Shown: piece after piece, positions 1 through 7,053 of the stretch
Numbering within the stretch: the first letter of the stretch is position 1
Layout: the number at the start of each line of letters is the position of its first letter
Assembly: GCA_905214175.1 (NCBI GenBank)
Contig: CAJMLD010000018.1
Location: 1 to 14,657 of the forward strand
Length of the DNA stretch: 14,657 nt
Direction: 5' to 3'
Origin: an uncultured bacterium
Lineage (GTDB): Bacteria > Actinomycetota > Coriobacteriia > Coriobacteriales > Atopobiaceae
Program-made: the position numbers and the translations under genes
The notes under the pieces: model-generated
What the model was told of the DNA's origin: nothing
The model's input: the letters and a program-made list of their open reading frames with translations, nothing else
Database searches by the model: none

Positions 1-2
1 CT

Positions 3-2162
3 CTGTACTTGAGCGACGACGGCCTCTACCTGCGGTCAAAGGGCGAGTGGTACCGCAGCTACGACAAGATGGGTGCGCATCAGGCCGTCGACGAGAACGG
101 CACCGAGGGCTTCCACTTTGCCGTCTGGGCACCCCAGGTGAAGAGCGTTCACGTGATTGGGGAGTTCAACAACTGGGATGAGGGGGCCAATCCGCTCACC
201 AAGACCAAGACCGGCGATGTCTGGCAGGGCTTTGTCCCCGGCGTCCAGATGGGCTCGCTCTACAAGTTCGTGATCGAGACAAACTCCGGCAAGCGCCTCT
301 ACAAGGCAGACCCATACGCGTTTTTCGCCGAGAAGGCCCCGGGCACGGCCTCGCGCACGTATGACATCAATGGCTATGCCTGGAGCGATGAGGCGTGGCT
401 TGCCAAGCGTGCAAAGGAAGACAAGCTCAAGGCCCCGCTCAACATCTACGAGGTGCACCTTGGCTCGTGGCGCCGCCACGGGGATGAGCCGCAGGGAGAC
501 CCCCGTCCGGATGGCACCTACCCTGGCCCCGGCGATCCGTTCCCCGCGCAGCGCGGCGAGTTTTACTCATACGACGATCTCTCCGTCGAGCTGGTGGACT
601 ACGTGCGCACCATGGGCTACTCGCACATCGAGCTCATGCCCGTCATGGAGCACCCGTTTGACGGCTCGTGGGGCTATCAGGTGACGGGCTACTTCGCCCC
701 AACCTCGCGCTACGGCGAGCCCAAGCAGTTCAAGCACTTTGTCGACGCCTGCCACAAGGCCGGCATCGGCGTGATTCTCGACTGGGTGCCCGGTGGCTTC
801 TGTGCCGATGAGCAGGGCCTTGCCGCCTTTAACGGCGAGATGCTCTACGAGAACGAGGTTCACCCCAACTGGGGTACGCACAAGTTCGACTTCTCGCGTG
901 GACAGGTGCGCACCTTCCTTATCTCCAACCTGCTCTACTGGATTGACGAGTACCACGCCGATGGCATCCGCATGGATGGCGTCACCTCTATGCTCTACCT
1001 CAACTTTGGCGTGGACGACCCGCGTCTCAAGAAGTTCAACTCGCGCGGCACCGAGGAGGATGACGATGCCATCGCGTTTGTCCGCCAGTGCAACTCCACG
1101 GTGGGCAAGTACTACCCGGACGTCTCGATGATTGCCGAAGAGTCCACGGCGTGGCCGCTCGTGACCTACCCGCCCGAGGACGGCGGCCTGGGCTTCAACT
1201 TCAAGTGGGACATGGGCTGGATGAACGACACGCTGCACTACATGCAGACCGACTTCCCCTATCGCCCGGGCAACCACAGGCTGCTTACGTTCTCTACCAT
1301 GTACCAGTTCAACGAGAACTTCGTGCTGCCGCTCAGCCACGACGAGGTGGTCAACGGCAAGTGCTCGCTCATCACGCGCATGCCCGGCGACTACTGGCGC
1401 CAGTTTGCAGGCATGAGGGCGCTTGCCTTCTACCAGATGACACACGCGGGCGGCAAGCTCAACTTCATGGGCAACGAGATCGCCCAGTTCATCGAGTGGC
1501 GCTACTACGAGGGCATCCAGTACTTCCTGGCCGAGCAGTACGACACCCACCGTCACCAGCAGCAGTTTGTCGCGGCGCTTAACGCGTTCTACAACGCGCA
1601 CCCCGCGCTCTGGCAGCGCTCCTATACGAGCGACGGCTTCGAGTGGATTGACGCCGACAACGCCAAGCAGTCGATCATCTCGTTCATCCGCAGGGGCGAC
1701 AGCCCCAAGGACGACCTCGTCATTCTCATCAACTTTGACGTGAACGCCCGTGAGGACTTCCGCCTTGGCGTGCCCGAAGAGGGCTACTACGAGGAGCTCT
1801 TCAACTCCGACGCCGACCAGTTTGGCGGTTCCGGCGTGGTGAACATCGGCAAGCTCGAGACCAGCGAGACCCCGTGGAACGGCCGCGAGCAGTCGGTCGT
1901 GCTGCGCGTGCCTCCGCTCGGCGGCCTCATCCTGCACCGTACCGGCGCGCTGAGGAAGCGTCGTGCAACCTCTACGCGCACAAAGACCTCTGCAGCAAAG
2001 AAGGCGGAGGCAAAGACCGCTGCTGCCGAGAAGAAGGCGCCCGCCAAGCCCGCGGCCAAGTCAGCCGCCAAGCCGGCAGCCAAGAAGCCCGCCAGCAGGA
2101 AGCCCGCAGCCAAGAAGCCTGCCGCGCGCCGCTCCTCGGCAAAGACACCAAAGGACAAGTAG
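3..2162 (+). CDS. glgB: 1,4-alpha-glucan (glycogen) branching enzyme GlgB, 5'-partial
   Basis: Cuts alpha-1,4-glucan chains and rejoins them as alpha-1,6 branches on cytoplasmic glycogen. A CBM48 domain comes first (motif FHFAVWAP, then GEFNNWDE, about nt 111-180), followed by a GH13 barrel. The catalytic residues seen are the nucleophile Asp at nt 975-977 (GIRMDGV), the acid/base Glu at 1137-1139 (AEEST), and the transition-state Asp at 1341-1343 (LPLSHDEVV). Region I reads DWVPGGF, with Gly at 795-797 where the family normally has His (DWVPxHF). After the C-terminal beta domain (ending near GGLILHRTG) comes an unusual basic tail described separately. The reading frame is open to the window edge. 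A TTG at nt 9 could start the frame, but no ribosome binding site can be seen, and the text before it (LYLSDDGLYLR) matches the usual conserved GlgB N-terminus, so I treat the start as lying upstream. It is followed by the glgP control region. Confidence 0.95.
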   Translation: MYLSDDGLYLRSKGEWYRSYDKMGAHQAVDENGTEGFHFAVWAPQVKSVHVIGEFNNWDEGANPLTKTKTGDVWQGFVPGVQMGSLYKFVIETNSGKRLYKADPYAFFAEKAPGTASRTYDINGYAWSDEAWLAKRAKEDKLKAPLNIYEVHLGSWRRHGDEPQGDPRPDGTYPGPGDPFPAQRGEFYSYDDLSVELVDYVRTMGYSHIELMPVMEHPFDGSWGYQVTGYFAPTSRYGEPKQFKHFVDACHKAGIGVILDWVPGGFCADEQGLAAFNGEMLYENEVHPNWGTHKFDFSRGQVRTFLISNLLYWIDEYHADGIRMDGVTSMLYLNFGVDDPRLKKFNSRGTEEDDDAIAFVRQCNSTVGKYYPDVSMIAEESTAWPLVTYPPEDGGLGFNFKWDMGWMNDTLHYMQTDFPYRPGNHRLLTFSTMYQFNENFVLPLSHDEVVNGKCSLITRMPGDYWRQFAGMRALAFYQMTHAGGKLNFMGNEIAQFIEWRYYEGIQYFLAEQYDTHRHQQQFVAALNAFYNAHPALWQRSYTSDGFEWIDADNAKQSIISFIRRGDSPKDDLVILINFDVNAREDFRLGVPEEGYYEELFNSDADQFGGSGVVNIGKLETSETPWNGREQSVVLRVPPLGGLILHRTGALRKRRATSTRTKTSAAKKAEAKTAAAEKKAPAKPAAKSAAKPAAKKPASRKPAAKKPAARRSSAKTPKDK
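1953..2159 (+). other. Histone H1-like Lys/Ala/Pro-rich C-terminal tail of GlgB
   Basis: The last 69 codons of glgB encode a low-complexity tail of about 18 Lys, 7 Arg, 22 Ala and 7 Pro, with only 3 acidic residues. It has irregular repeats of the KPAAK type (KPAAKS, KPAAKK, RKPAAKK, KPAARR). It begins directly after the end of the normal branching-enzyme fold (GGLILHRTG) and is in frame with it. GlgB proteins usually end at that fold. Similar tails occur on actinobacterial HU proteins, bacterial H1-like proteins and AlgP, where they bind nucleic acid. The role here is unknown: binding to RNA or DNA, binding to other polyanions, or anchoring at the granule surface are possibilities. Confidence 0.9.
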
Positions 2163-2167
2163 GCCCT

Positions 2168-2215
2168 CATTCGTCACGCGCGCCAAACTGTCAGGCAACA
2201 CGTGCGTGACGAATG
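2168..2215. repeat. 12-bp perfect inverted repeat after glgB
   Basis: CATTCGTCACGC (2168-2179) and GCGTGACGAATG (2204-2215) are perfect reverse complements separated by 24 nt. The left arm starts 6 nt after the glgB stop codon. The right arm ends 6 nt before the -10 element of the putative glgP promoter. No T-run follows, so a standard intrinsic terminator is unlikely. It could be an mRNA 3'-end hairpin or a regulator-binding dyad upstream of the promoter. Confidence 0.7.
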
Positions 2216-2221
2216 CATCCG

Positions 2222-2227
2222 TATAAT
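2222..2227 (+). promoter_or_regulatory. Putative glgP promoter, -10 element
   Basis: A perfect TATAAT lies in the glgB-glgP spacer, 67 nt before the glgP ATG. No good TTGACA-like hexamer lies 16-18 nt upstream (the 17-nt position reads CACGTG) and there is no extended -10 TGn. If used, transcription would start near 2233-2235, inside the left arm of the next inverted repeat. The weak -35 suggests that an activator helps or that the promoter is intrinsically weak. Confidence 0.55.
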
Positions 2228-2229
2228 GA

Positions 2230-2268
2230 GACGGGAACGTTCTCATGTGATGTTCGAACGTTCCCGTC
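2230..2268. promoter_or_regulatory. Putative double operator (13-bp dyad with two GAACGTTC palindromes)
   Basis: GACGGGAACGTTC (2230-2242) and GAACGTTCCCGTC (2256-2268) form a perfect 13-bp inverted repeat with a 13-nt spacer. Each arm contains the self-palindrome GAACGTTC (2235-2242 and 2256-2263), so the two copies are also direct repeats with centres 21 bp apart, about two helical turns. The AACGTT core with a central CG is typical of LacI/GalR-family operators, which often control glucan genes in Gram-positive bacteria. The position across the expected transcription start fits repression. In RNA the same dyad would form a 5'-leader hairpin, so a post-transcriptional role is an alternative. 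No regulator gene is in the window. Confidence 0.6.
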
Positions 2269-2293
2269 CCGCAGGACATGACATTGGAGTCAC

Positions 2294-4723
2294 ATGGCAC
2301 AGGAAATGATCTTTAAGGACACGGCAGATTTTGAGAAGCAGTATCGCGAGGCCTGCATGGCAGACCTCAGCAAGAAGTTCGAGGACTGCACCGAGCTCGA
2401 GCGCTATCAGGTGCTCGCAACGCTCATCGCCAAGAAGTCGCGCAACGTTGGCATTGCAACGCACCAGAGGGGCGAGAAGAAGGTCTACTACTTCTCCCTC
2501 GAGTTCCTCCTTGGGCCACTGCTCGATAACTACCTGCTCAACCTTGGAGTCCATGACCTTGTTGCCAAGGGTGTAGAGGACATGGGCGCCTCCCTCGAGA
2601 GCATCTGCCGCCAGGAGGCAGATCCCGGCTTGGGCAACGGCGGCCTTGGCCGTCTCGCCGCCTGCTTCCTTGACTCCATGGCGCACGAGGGCATTGCGGG
2701 CTACGGCAATGGCATGCGCTACCACTACGGCCTGTTCCGTCAGGTCATCGAGGGTGGCCGACAGGTCGAGAAGACCGACAACTGGCTGGAGAACGGCTTC
2801 CCCTGGGAGTCTCGCCGCGACTCCGCCACGGTGATTGTCCAGTTTGGTGGTCAGGTGGTACGCCACGAGGACGAGACGGGCCGCTACTGGTTTACCCAGG
2901 AGGGCGGCGAGAAGGTGCGCGCCGTCCCGTATGACGTGCCCATCGTTGGCTATGGCACCAAGAAGGTGAACCGCCTGCGCCTCTGGAGCGCCGAGCCCTA
3001 CGAGGAGAACTTCGACCTCGACGCGTTCAACGCCGGCGATTATGCCAAGGCGAACAAGTTCCGCTCCGACGTCGAGGCAATCTCAACGATTCTGTATCCC
3101 AATGACTCCGGCGAGCACGGCAAGATCCTGCGCCTCAAGCAGGAGTACCTGTTTGTCTCTGCTGGGCTGCAGACCATCCTCGCCACCTACGAGCGCGACT
3201 TTGGCCCGGACTGGGAGCACCTTGGCGATCACGTGGCCATCCACACCAACGACACGCACCCCGCCATGTGTGGTCCCGAACTCATGCGCCTGCTGGTGGA
3301 CGAGCGCGGCGTCGACTTTGACCTTGCCTTCAAGATCGTCAAGCAGACCATCTCCTACACCAACCACACGGTCATGCCTGAGGCGCTGGAGAAGTGGCCC
3401 ATCGACACCTTCCGCGCTCTCATGCCTCGCCTGTACATGTTCATCGAAGAGATTGACCGCCGCTATCGCGAGCGTTTCCCCCACACCTTTGATGACTGGG
3501 GCGAGATGCTCAAGAACACGGCCATCCTCTGGGACGGCCAGGTTCGCATGGCAAACCTCTCGGTCATCTTTAGCCACTCGGTGAACGGCGTCTCCGCGCT
3601 CCACACGAGCATCCTGGAGGAGGGCGTCCTCAAGGACTTCTATCGCCTCTACCCCGAGATGTTCAACAACAAGACAAACGGCGTGTCTCATCGCCGCTTC
3701 CTCGCCGAGGCAAACCCTTCCTACGCGCGTCTCATCTCCGGCGCCATTGGCACGGGCTGGCTGGATGATGCCTTCGAGCTGGAGAAGCTCACGAAATTCG
3801 AGGGGGATGCCGGCTTCCTGGACGAGATGGAGAAGGCCAAGCTTACCGACAAGCAGCGCCTCGCCGCCTACATTCGCGAGACCTCCGGCGTCGACCTCGA
3901 CTGCTCGATGGTCTTCGACGTGCAGGTCAAGCGCTTCCACGCCTACAAGCGCCAGCTCCTCAACGTGTTCAAGATTCTGGATGTCTACAACCGCATCCTC
4001 GCGGATCCGCACTTTGACCCGCGTCCCACGGCGTTCATCTTCTCGGGCAAGGCCGCACAGAGCTACACCTTCGCAAAGGAGGTCATCCGTCTCATCAACT
4101 CGGTTGCCGACGTGGTGAATAACGACAAGCGTGTGAACGACAAGATCAAGGTTGCCTTCGTTCCCAACTTCGCCGTGTCGAGCGCGCAGCTCATCTACCC
4201 CGCCGCCGAGATCTCCGAGCAGATTTCGACTGCCGGCACCGAGGCATCCGGTACTTCCAACATGAAGCTCATGATGAACGCGGCCATCACGCTGGGCACC
4301 TATGACGGCGCCAACGTCGAGATCGCCAAGCTCGTGGGCGACGAGAACATCAAGATCTTTGGTCTTCGCACCGAGGAGGTCGAGGCCCTGCACGCCTCTG
4401 GCCACTACTTCGCCTGGGATCAGTACAACGCCGACCGCGATCGCCTTGGCCGCGTTGTGGACATGCTCTCCGACGGCTCGCTCTCGCGTCTCTCGGGCAA
4501 CTTCGAGAGCATCCGCGACTACCTCATGGTGAGCAACGATCCGGACCTCGTCCTGCGCGACTTCCGCTCCTACGTTGACGCTTGGGACGAGCTCACCACC
4601 GCCTACGGAGACCGTGCTGTGTGGAACAAGGCGGCGCTGCACAATACCGCCAAGGCCGGATACTTCTCTAGTGACCGAACCATTCGCGAGTACATGAGTG
4701 ACATCTGGCATATTGAGGCTTAG
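2294..4723 (+). CDS. glgP: Glycogen/alpha-glucan phosphorylase
   Basis: PLP-dependent GT35 phosphorylase that releases glucose 1-phosphate from the non-reducing ends of glycogen in the cytoplasm. The 809-residue length is normal for the family (E. coli GlgP has 815). Family landmarks run throughout: GLGNGGLGRLAACFLDSMA, GYGNGMRYHYGLF, TNDTHPAMCGPELMR (residues 318 onward, catalytic-site His322), TNGVSHRRFL, VQVKRFHAYKRQLLN and the cofactor site EASGTSNMK, whose Lys658 is expected to carry PLP. The start is the ATG with GGAG 4 nt upstream (2286-2289). It follows the putative promoter and double operator at 2222-2268, so it is probably the first gene of a glgP-glgC-glgD-glgA-malQ transcript, though read-through from glgB is possible. 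The SGTSNMK variant, rather than SGTGNMK, recalls clostridial phosphorylases as I remember them. Confidence 0.96.
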   Translation: MAQEMIFKDTADFEKQYREACMADLSKKFEDCTELERYQVLATLIAKKSRNVGIATHQRGEKKVYYFSLEFLLGPLLDNYLLNLGVHDLVAKGVEDMGASLESICRQEADPGLGNGGLGRLAACFLDSMAHEGIAGYGNGMRYHYGLFRQVIEGGRQVEKTDNWLENGFPWESRRDSATVIVQFGGQVVRHEDETGRYWFTQEGGEKVRAVPYDVPIVGYGTKKVNRLRLWSAEPYEENFDLDAFNAGDYAKANKFRSDVEAISTILYPNDSGEHGKILRLKQEYLFVSAGLQTILATYERDFGPDWEHLGDHVAIHTNDTHPAMCGPELMRLLVDERGVDFDLAFKIVKQTISYTNHTVMPEALEKWPIDTFRALMPRLYMFIEEIDRRYRERFPHTFDDWGEMLKNTAILWDGQVRMANLSVIFSHSVNGVSALHTSILEEGVLKDFYRLYPEMFNNKTNGVSHRRFLAEANPSYARLISGAIGTGWLDDAFELEKLTKFEGDAGFLDEMEKAKLTDKQRLAAYIRETSGVDLDCSMVFDVQVKRFHAYKRQLLNVFKILDVYNRILADPHFDPRPTAFIFSGKAAQSYTFAKEVIRLINSVADVVNNDKRVNDKIKVAFVPNFAVSSAQLIYPAAEISEQISTAGTEASGTSNMKLMMNAAITLGTYDGANVEIAKLVGDENIKIFGLRTEEVEALHASGHYFAWDQYNADRDRLGRVVDMLSDGSLSRLSGNFESIRDYLMVSNDPDLVLRDFRSYVDAWDELTTAYGDRAVWNKAALHNTAKAGYFSSDRTIREYMSDIWHIEA

Positions 4724-4730
4724 GAACTAC

Positions 4731-4746
4731 CCCGCAGGTCTGCGGG
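4731..4746 (+). other. Short GC-rich hairpin between glgP and glgC
   Basis: CCCGCA (4731-4736) pairs with TGCGGG (4741-4746) around a GGTC tetraloop, 7 nt after the glgP stop. No T-run follows, so it is not a convincing terminator. It could act as a transcript-processing or stabilising element that sets a different glgP to glgC ratio. It lies in the widest spacer (75 nt to the chosen glgC start) inside the glgP-malQ block. Confidence 0.45.
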
Positions 4747-4788
4747 TGGAAGACATGGTGTGCACGTGTTGGGACGTTAGAAGGGAAT

Positions 4789-4794
4789 GGGGGA
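4789..4794 (+). promoter_or_regulatory. Ribosome binding site choosing the glgC start
   Basis: GGGGGA lies 4 nt before the ATG at 4799. The in-frame ATG at 4787 has only a GGG ending 1 nt before it, too close to act as a Shine-Dalgarno site. The start at 4799 also gives MSKKECIAMLLAGG, the usual GlgC N-terminus. Confidence 0.7.
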
Positions 4795-4798
4795 CCTT

Positions 4799-5944
4799 AT
4801 GAGCAAGAAGGAATGCATAGCGATGCTTCTTGCCGGAGGGCAGGGCAGCAGGCTTGGCGCGCTTACCAGCAACGTGGCAAAGCCTGCAGTCTCGTTCGGC
4901 GGCAAGTTCCGCATAATCGACTTCGCGCTCTCTAACTGCGCGAATTCGGGTGTCTCGACGGTGGGCGTTCTCACCCAGTACCGCCCGTACCTGCTGCACT
5001 CCTACATTGGCACCGGCGAGGCGTGGAACCTCGACGAGCGCGACGGCGGCGTCTCGATCCTGCCGCCATACGCCACCCAGACCGGCGGTGCCTGGTACGA
5101 GGGCACAGCGGACGCCGTGACGCAGAACCTGGGCTACATCGACCAGAACGATCCAGAGTACGTGCTCATCCTCTCGGGTGACCAGCTCTACCGCATGGAC
5201 TACGGCAAGATGCTCGAGAACCACAAGCGTCACAACGCCGACCTCACCATCGCCGTTATGCCGGTGCCCTGGGAGGAGGCCTCGCGCTTTGGCATCATTA
5301 CCCAGGACGAGGACGAGCGCATCCTCAAGTTCACCGAGAAGCCCAAGAAGCCCGATTCGAACCTCGCGTCCATGGGCATCTACATCTTCAACGCCGACCT
5401 CCTCAAGAGCTCCCTCAAGGAGGACGCTGTCGACCAGACCTCTGAGCACGACTTCGGGAAGAACATCATCCCCAAGCTGCTGGCAGACGGCAAGCGCCTG
5501 TACACCTACGAGTTCAACGGCTTCTGGCGCGACGTCGGCACCATCTCGAGCTATCACGAGACGAGCATGGACCTTCTCGGCCCCAACCCCGCCTTTGACC
5601 TCTACAGCGAGGACTTCCCCATCATGAGCAACGCCTCCACAAGGCCGCCCGCGTATGTGGGTCGTGATGGCGATGTCGATGACTGCCTGGTCTCCAACGG
5701 TGTGCAGGTCTACGGCAAGGCAAAGCACTCGATTCTCTCGGTCGACGTCTACGTTGGCGAGCACGCCACGGTTGTCGACTCCGTCCTGCTCCCCGGTGCC
5801 GTCGTGAAGAACGGCGCGCACGTTGTTCGCGCGATCCTGGGCGAGAACTCCGTCGTCGAGGAGAACGTGAACCTCGGTAGCGTCGACTCTACGAAGGACA
5901 CGGCCGTCATTGGGAATGACGTCGTTGTCGGGAAGGGGGAGTAA
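4799..5944 (+). CDS. glgC: Glucose-1-phosphate adenylyltransferase (ADP-glucose pyrophosphorylase), catalytic subunit
   Basis: Makes ADP-glucose and pyrophosphate from ATP and glucose 1-phosphate, the committed step of bacterial glycogen synthesis. From the ATG at 4799 the protein has 381 residues, as expected for the Gram-positive form. Seen in order: the nucleotide-binding loop LLAGGQGSRLG (about residues 10-20), AKPAVSFGGKFRIIDF, the sugar-nucleotide site GDQLYRMDY with metal/catalytic Asp128, FTEKPKKP with the glucose-phosphate-binding Lys, then a C-terminal left-handed beta-helix (from about residue 290) that carries allosteric contacts in this family. An alternative ATG at 4787 would add four residues but has poor ribosome-binding spacing. 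The stop is 3 nt before glgD, so the two subunits are translated together and probably form a hetero-oligomer, as known for the Bacillus GlgC/GlgD pair. Confidence 0.95.
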   Translation: MSKKECIAMLLAGGQGSRLGALTSNVAKPAVSFGGKFRIIDFALSNCANSGVSTVGVLTQYRPYLLHSYIGTGEAWNLDERDGGVSILPPYATQTGGAWYEGTADAVTQNLGYIDQNDPEYVLILSGDQLYRMDYGKMLENHKRHNADLTIAVMPVPWEEASRFGIITQDEDERILKFTEKPKKPDSNLASMGIYIFNADLLKSSLKEDAVDQTSEHDFGKNIIPKLLADGKRLYTYEFNGFWRDVGTISSYHETSMDLLGPNPAFDLYSEDFPIMSNASTRPPAYVGRDGDVDDCLVSNGVQVYGKAKHSILSVDVYVGEHATVVDSVLLPGAVVKNGAHVVRAILGENSVVEENVNLGSVDSTKDTAVIGNDVVVGKGE

Positions 5945-5947
5945 GCA

Positions 5948-7042
5948 ATGGAAAAGGTCATAGGCCTCATTACGTGCAACTACTCGGCCAAGTCTCCGAG
6001 CGCGCTCGTCGAGAGCCGCCCGGTGGCATCGATGCCGTTTCTCGGCCGCTACCGCCTGGTAGACTTCCCCCTGTCCAACATGGTCAATGCCGGTCTGCGC
6101 ACCGTGGGCATGGTTATGCCCTATAACTACCGCTCGCTCATCGACCACGTGGGATCTGGCAAGGACTGGAACCTCGACCGCAAGAACGGCGGTCTGTTCA
6201 TCCTGCCCGGTTCTGCCTTTGGCACCTCTCGCACGGGTGCGCGCTTCCTGCTGCGCGACCTCGTTCACAACAAGGTCTTCTTCACGAGGTCCAAGTCTGA
6301 CTACGTGATCTTCTCGACCGCCAACTTTGTGTACAACATCGATCTTAACGAGCTCTACAACGCCCACGTGGCTTCCGGCGCTGACGTTACCGTCCTCGTC
6401 AAGCAGGCCAGCGGTAACGATGCCGACGTCACCGGCTTCGAGCTCGACGGCTCTCGCGTCAACGGCGTGAAGCATGGCGTCTCGTTTGGCGACACCGCGT
6501 TTCTCGACTGCTTTGTCATTAGCCGCCAGCTGCTGCTCGACATGTTCGACTGGTATGCCGCTACCGACTACCTCGACCTCTTCGAGGCCATGGCAAACGA
6601 CTACGCTCGCGTGAACGTCCAGGCTTATAACTTTGACGGCTATGCTGCGGCGGTGTTCAACAAGAAGAGCTACTACCGTTCCAACATGGACGCACTCGAT
6701 CCTCGCATCAACGCCGAACTCTTCCCCGAGGGCCGCTTTATCAAGACCAAGGCGCACGACACGTCGCCCGCCAAGTTTGAGGTTGGCTCCCACGTCACAA
6801 ACTCGCTGGTCTCCGCTGGTTGCCGCATCTTTGGCAACGTGGGCGACTCTATCCTTGGCCGTAACGTCATCGTGGAGAGCGGCGCCACTATCCGCGGCTC
6901 CGTGGTGATGCAGGACTGCGTCATCAAGAGTGGCGCTCGCGTCGAGAACGCGATTGTCGACAGGAACAACCTTGTCCCCGCTGGCACCGAGCTCCGCGGC
7001 ACGCCCGAGGACGTTCTCGTCAAGGAAAAGGGTCGCGAGTAG
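5948..7042 (+). CDS. glgD: GlgD, non-catalytic-type subunit of ADP-glucose pyrophosphorylase
   Basis: A paralogue of GlgC (364 residues) that in Firmicutes pairs with GlgC and changes its activity. The GlgC-like layout is visible: MPFLGRYRLVDFPLSNMVNAG aligns with GGKFRIIDFALSNCANSG of GlgC, DWNLDRKNGGLFILPG follows, and the last hundred or so residues form hexapeptide repeats of a left-handed beta-helix (SLVSAGCRIFG, SILGRNVIVESGA, VVMQDCVIKSGA). The glycine-rich pyrophosphorylase loop (GGxGxRL) is replaced by TCNYSAKSPSAL, and the GDQLYRMDY motif is replaced by STANFVYNIDL, so it is unlikely to catalyse the reaction itself. The ATG follows the glgC stop by 3 nt and has a strong AAGGGGGAG at 5933-5941, 6 nt upstream. 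The glgA start lies 11 nt after its stop. Confidence 0.92.
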   Translation: MEKVIGLITCNYSAKSPSALVESRPVASMPFLGRYRLVDFPLSNMVNAGLRTVGMVMPYNYRSLIDHVGSGKDWNLDRKNGGLFILPGSAFGTSRTGARFLLRDLVHNKVFFTRSKSDYVIFSTANFVYNIDLNELYNAHVASGADVTVLVKQASGNDADVTGFELDGSRVNGVKHGVSFGDTAFLDCFVISRQLLLDMFDWYAATDYLDLFEAMANDYARVNVQAYNFDGYAAAVFNKKSYYRSNMDALDPRINAELFPEGRFIKTKAHDTSPAKFEVGSHVTNSLVSAGCRIFGNVGDSILGRNVIVESGATIRGSVVMQDCVIKSGARVENAIVDRNNLVPAGTELRGTPEDVLVKEKGRE

Positions 7043-7048
7043 AGGTGG
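7041..7048 (+). promoter_or_regulatory. Ribosome binding site choosing the glgA start
   Basis: AGAGGTGG overlaps the glgD stop codon and ends 5 nt before the ATG at 7054. The in-frame GTG at 7045 lies inside this element and is therefore an unlikely start. Confidence 0.7.
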
Positions 7049-7053
7049 GTACC

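Noticed and set aside
9..11. TTG at nt 9 as the true start of glgB
   Set aside because: No ribosome binding site can be seen, and conserved N-terminal GlgB residues already occur at the window edge, so the gene most likely starts upstream.
2168..2215. Intrinsic terminator after glgB
   Set aside because: The stem is good, but no T-run follows and the loop is 24 nt.
2235..2263. LexA (SOS) box reading of the GAAC/GTTC elements
   Set aside because: The Gram-positive LexA box needs GAAC and GTTC separated by four bases. Here they abut, which fits a LacI-type core instead.
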